Assembly: GCA_964599035.1 (NCBI GenBank)
Contig: CAZREP010000002.1
Coordinates: 1-64,000 of the forward strand
DNA from: Agriterribacter sp964599035
Lineage (GTDB): Bacteria > Bacteroidota > Bacteroidia > Chitinophagales > Chitinophagaceae
Direction of reading: 5' to 3'
DNA: 64,000 nt
Shown piece by piece: positions 62,039-64,000 of the stretch (position 1 is its first letter; each line of letters begins with the position of its first letter). A model generated the notes under the pieces. It had not been told where the DNA came from. It saw nothing but the letters and a program-made list of their open reading frames with translations, and did no database searches. A program made the translations under genes and the position numbers.

Positions 62039-62962
62039 TTATTTAATTGGTATTTCAAGGATCAGCTCATTACGGTTAGGTATTGAAGATTGTGCGCCCA
62101 TCCTTGTTACAGATATAGCTGCAGCTCTGCATGCAAATTCAACGGCCGGCAGCATTTCTCTTCCCTCCGCAATCGCCACGCTCAATGCGCCGTTAAAAAC
62201 ATCACCCGCCGCAGTAGTGTCAATGGCCTTGCAATCAACAGCAGGAACAATATGAAACTCATTGTCGTGCAAAAGCACTGCACCCTTGCTGCCCAAAGTG
62301 ATCACTATTGTTTTTACACCTTTCCTGTGAAGCACTCCTGCTGCCTCTCTTGCACTTTCGAAATCGGTTACTTTTACGCCGGTGAACTGTTCCGCTTCAT
62401 AGCAGTTTGGCGTTAGTATATCAATCAACGGAAAAAGAGATGGTATAAACGTATTTACCGGTGCAGGGTTCAGGATCACTTTAATTCCTTTGGATGAAGC
62501 GTACTCTACGGCAAAATGTACTGCTGCCATGGGTATTTCCAATTGTAATAAAAACAATACAGGGTCTTTCACTTTCTTTAAAGCAGACTCAACATCCCCC
62601 GGCGTTAAATTTGCGTTGGCACCGGAAGCAACTACGATAGCATTTTCTCCGAAATCATCTACCGTTATTAATGCAACGCCCGAAGGTGTAGTAGTGTCAG
62701 ATAGTATGCCTGACGTATCAATACCCTCATTATTGAAAAGTTGCACAGATTGCTTTCCAAAAATGTCACTCCCGACTTTTGAAATAAAAGCAGTGTTACC
62801 CCCAAGCCTTGCAGTTGCAACGGCCTGGTTAGCCCCCTTACCACCCGGATTCATTAAAAAGCTCCCACCCAGAATAGTTTCTCCCGATACCGGTATATGG
62901 CTTGCCTTTACCACCATGTCCATATTAGTACTTCCTATTACCACAATCATTTTTTTATTCAT
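62039..62962 (-). CDS. rbsK: Ribokinase-like PfkB carbohydrate kinase
   Basis: 307 residues from the chosen start. PfkB family: MIVVIGSTNMDMVVKASHIP at the N-terminus, the sugar-binding NPGGKGANQAVATARLGG, and the C-terminal DTTAAGDVFNGAL with the catalytic Asp and anion hole. The NMDMV and GGKGANQA motifs fit ribokinase better than fructokinase. It phosphorylates ribose at O5 with ATP, feeding the pentose phosphate pathway. The frame is open to 63076 but MNKKMIVVIGS at 62962 is the family start. First gene of the PUL2 operon. Confidence 0.9.
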   Translation of the reverse strand: MNKKMIVVIGSTNMDMVVKASHIPVSGETILGGSFLMNPGGKGANQAVATARLGGNTAFISKVGSDIFGKQSVQLFNNEGIDTSGILSDTTTPSGVALITVDDFGENAIVVASGANANLTPGDVESALKKVKDPVLFLLQLEIPMAAVHFAVEYASSKGIKVILNPAPVNTFIPSLFPLIDILTPNCYEAEQFTGVKVTDFESAREAAGVLHRKGVKTIVITLGSKGAVLLHDNEFHIVPAVDCKAIDTTAAGDVFNGALSVAIAEGREMLPAVEFACRAAAISVTRMGAQSSIPNRNELILEIPIK

Positions 62963-63136
62963 GCTGTCTAAGCTTTGTGTCATAAAATTATTTGCTGTAT
63001 ATGTAGAATTATTACCAAGTTGTTGTATTTTTCGTAATTCTGAAATTATTAAGTATTCTCTATAATAGATATACATTATTGATTATTAATATTTTATATT
63101 AAAAATTAAAAAACATATTTTGTAATTCTAAATAAA

Positions 63137-64000
63137 ATGATCATAAATGATTTAACACAGCTCGTAAAAACAATGTCGGGAGCGGAGAAACGTATTTTTA
63201 AGCTCTATAGTAATAAACAGAGTGGAGGCCAGGTATACTTGGAATTATTTGATATAATAGATAACAGCAACGGGGATATACTTCAAAATTTTAGAATGCG
63301 ATTCCCGGATAAAAACTTTGAAAATGCATGCCGTTATTTGCTTAAACTTATTGCAGACTCGCTGGTGAATACCCGAAAAGAAAAAGATAAATGGTTTCAA
63401 CAATACCAATGCCTGATGCGGTCAAGGGTCCTTATAGAAAGGTCCATCAATCATCAGGCATATAAGGAATTAAAGTATGCAAATCATCTTGCACAGAGCA
63501 TACAGGATAACCTTATGTACTACCTCACATGTTTCCTGGAAATGAGATATTGGTCTGACACCGGGTTTACTGAGAAGTCGGAAGACGAAATTGTTCAGAT
63601 GCATATCAATGCAAAAGCAGCATTAAGGCTGGCTCAAAAAATACTCGAACAGTCTTCTCTGTTTGATATATTGAAATACCGCGGGATTCACTCGGGCAAA
63701 TCATTTTCAAAAAAAGACGATGAAAAATTAAATGATCTGCTGATTAGCGAACTCAGCCTCATCACCCGTGAGTTTCATGATAATTTTGAATCGAACAAAT
63801 TGCACTTGTTGTTTCAATCTTTCTTTTTTATAAACAGTGGGGATCATAAAGCTTCCCTCAAATGCTTTTATGATTTGAACGAGCTTTTTGAAAAGAATGA
63901 ATCGGTATGGAATTTTCCACCCTATGATTACCAGGCCGCACTGGAAGGAATCCTGGATAACCTCCGGACCATTCAGCATTATGATGAAATGGAGTATTAT
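63137..64000 (+). CDS. Helical protein of unknown function, 3' end outside window
   Basis: An open frame of 288 codons with no stop before the window ends. It begins MIINDLTQLVKTMSGAEKRI and is almost wholly alpha-helical and charged, with repeated 30-40 residue helical pairs (for example ILIERSINHQAYKELKYA-like and SFFFINSGDHKASLKCFYDL), as in TPR-like solenoids. No signal peptide. Proteins starting with a LSxAEKRxFK-type segment are found next to PULs and other loci in Bacteroidota; function unknown. Divergent from the PUL2 operon, with a 174-bp AT-rich spacer between, so a link to its control is possible. Base composition is AT-rich like PUL2. Confidence 0.75.
   Translation, partial: MIINDLTQLVKTMSGAEKRIFKLYSNKQSGGQVYLELFDIIDNSNGDILQNFRMRFPDKNFENACRYLLKLIADSLVNTRKEKDKWFQQYQCLMRSRVLIERSINHQAYKELKYANHLAQSIQDNLMYYLTCFLEMRYWSDTGFTEKSEDEIVQMHINAKAALRLAQKILEQSSLFDILKYRGIHSGKSFSKKDDEKLNDLLISELSLITREFHDNFESNKLHLLFQSFFFINSGDHKASLKCFYDLNELFEKNESVWNFPPYDYQAALEGILDNLRTIQHYDEMEYY

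Overview
The window reads as chromosomal DNA of a Bacteroidota bacterium, most likely order Chitinophagales (Chitinophagaceae-like). Evidence: two SusC/SusD pairs, a BT_3928-family DoxX protein, a three-gene succinate dehydrogenase with a single b558-type anchor, a fused aspartokinase/homoserine dehydrogenase heading a thrABC cluster, and many TAnnTTTG promoter elements, the form recognised by the Bacteroidota primary sigma factor. No rRNA, tRNA, CRISPR array or intact insertion sequence was found. The genus is not determined.

Layout. 0.2-10.3 kb is housekeeping: a STAS protein, an RluD-type pseudouridine synthase, lipB, a secreted unknown, a PLP enzyme of the ACC deaminase/D-cysteine desulfhydrase family, and sdhC-sdhA-sdhB on the minus strand with a four-helix-bundle (23S rRNA intervening-sequence type) gene between sdhA and sdhB. 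10.4-15.7 kb is thrA-thrB-thrC (minus) behind an unannotated Thr-rich leader peptide. 15.9-27.2 kb holds ppc, an outer-membrane porin with an ammonium transporter, a very AT-rich spacer, an orphan S74 chaperone protein, a GAF histidine kinase/NarL regulator pair and a large TonB-plug protein without a barrel.

27.2-41.2 kb is polysaccharide utilisation locus 1 (PUL1): DUF5107-TPR protein, SusC, SusD, GH97, aldose 1-epimerase and a sugar/H+ symporter, with a divergent AraC regulator. The set fits uptake and hydrolysis of an alpha-galactoside or alpha-glucoside, followed by mutarotation and import of the free sugar. 41.3-48 kb is mixed: an orphan DppB-like permease, BT_3928, a YegP-type protein, a CE15-like esterase, a SlyD-type FKBP, a conserved unknown and a class A beta-lactamase-like hydrolase.

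48.0-63.1 kb is PUL2: a nucleoside hydrolase behind its own promoter, then a tight nine-gene minus-strand operon (ribokinase-like PfkB kinase, SusC, SusD, alpha/beta hydrolase, beta-helix protein, ACS-type MFS transporter, Tat-secreted beta-propeller hydrolase, NAL/DHDPS-type aldolase, DUF3748 protein). Its substrate is unknown. A divergent helical protein of unknown function starts at 63137 and runs off the window.

The most unusual structure lies between genes. About ten spacers in the first 46 kb carry degenerate tandem repeats with a 7-bp period, a second family has an 8-bp period, and there are inverted-repeat-bounded blocks at 723-932 and 6159-6802. None of these was seen in either PUL, which suggests the PULs have a different history.
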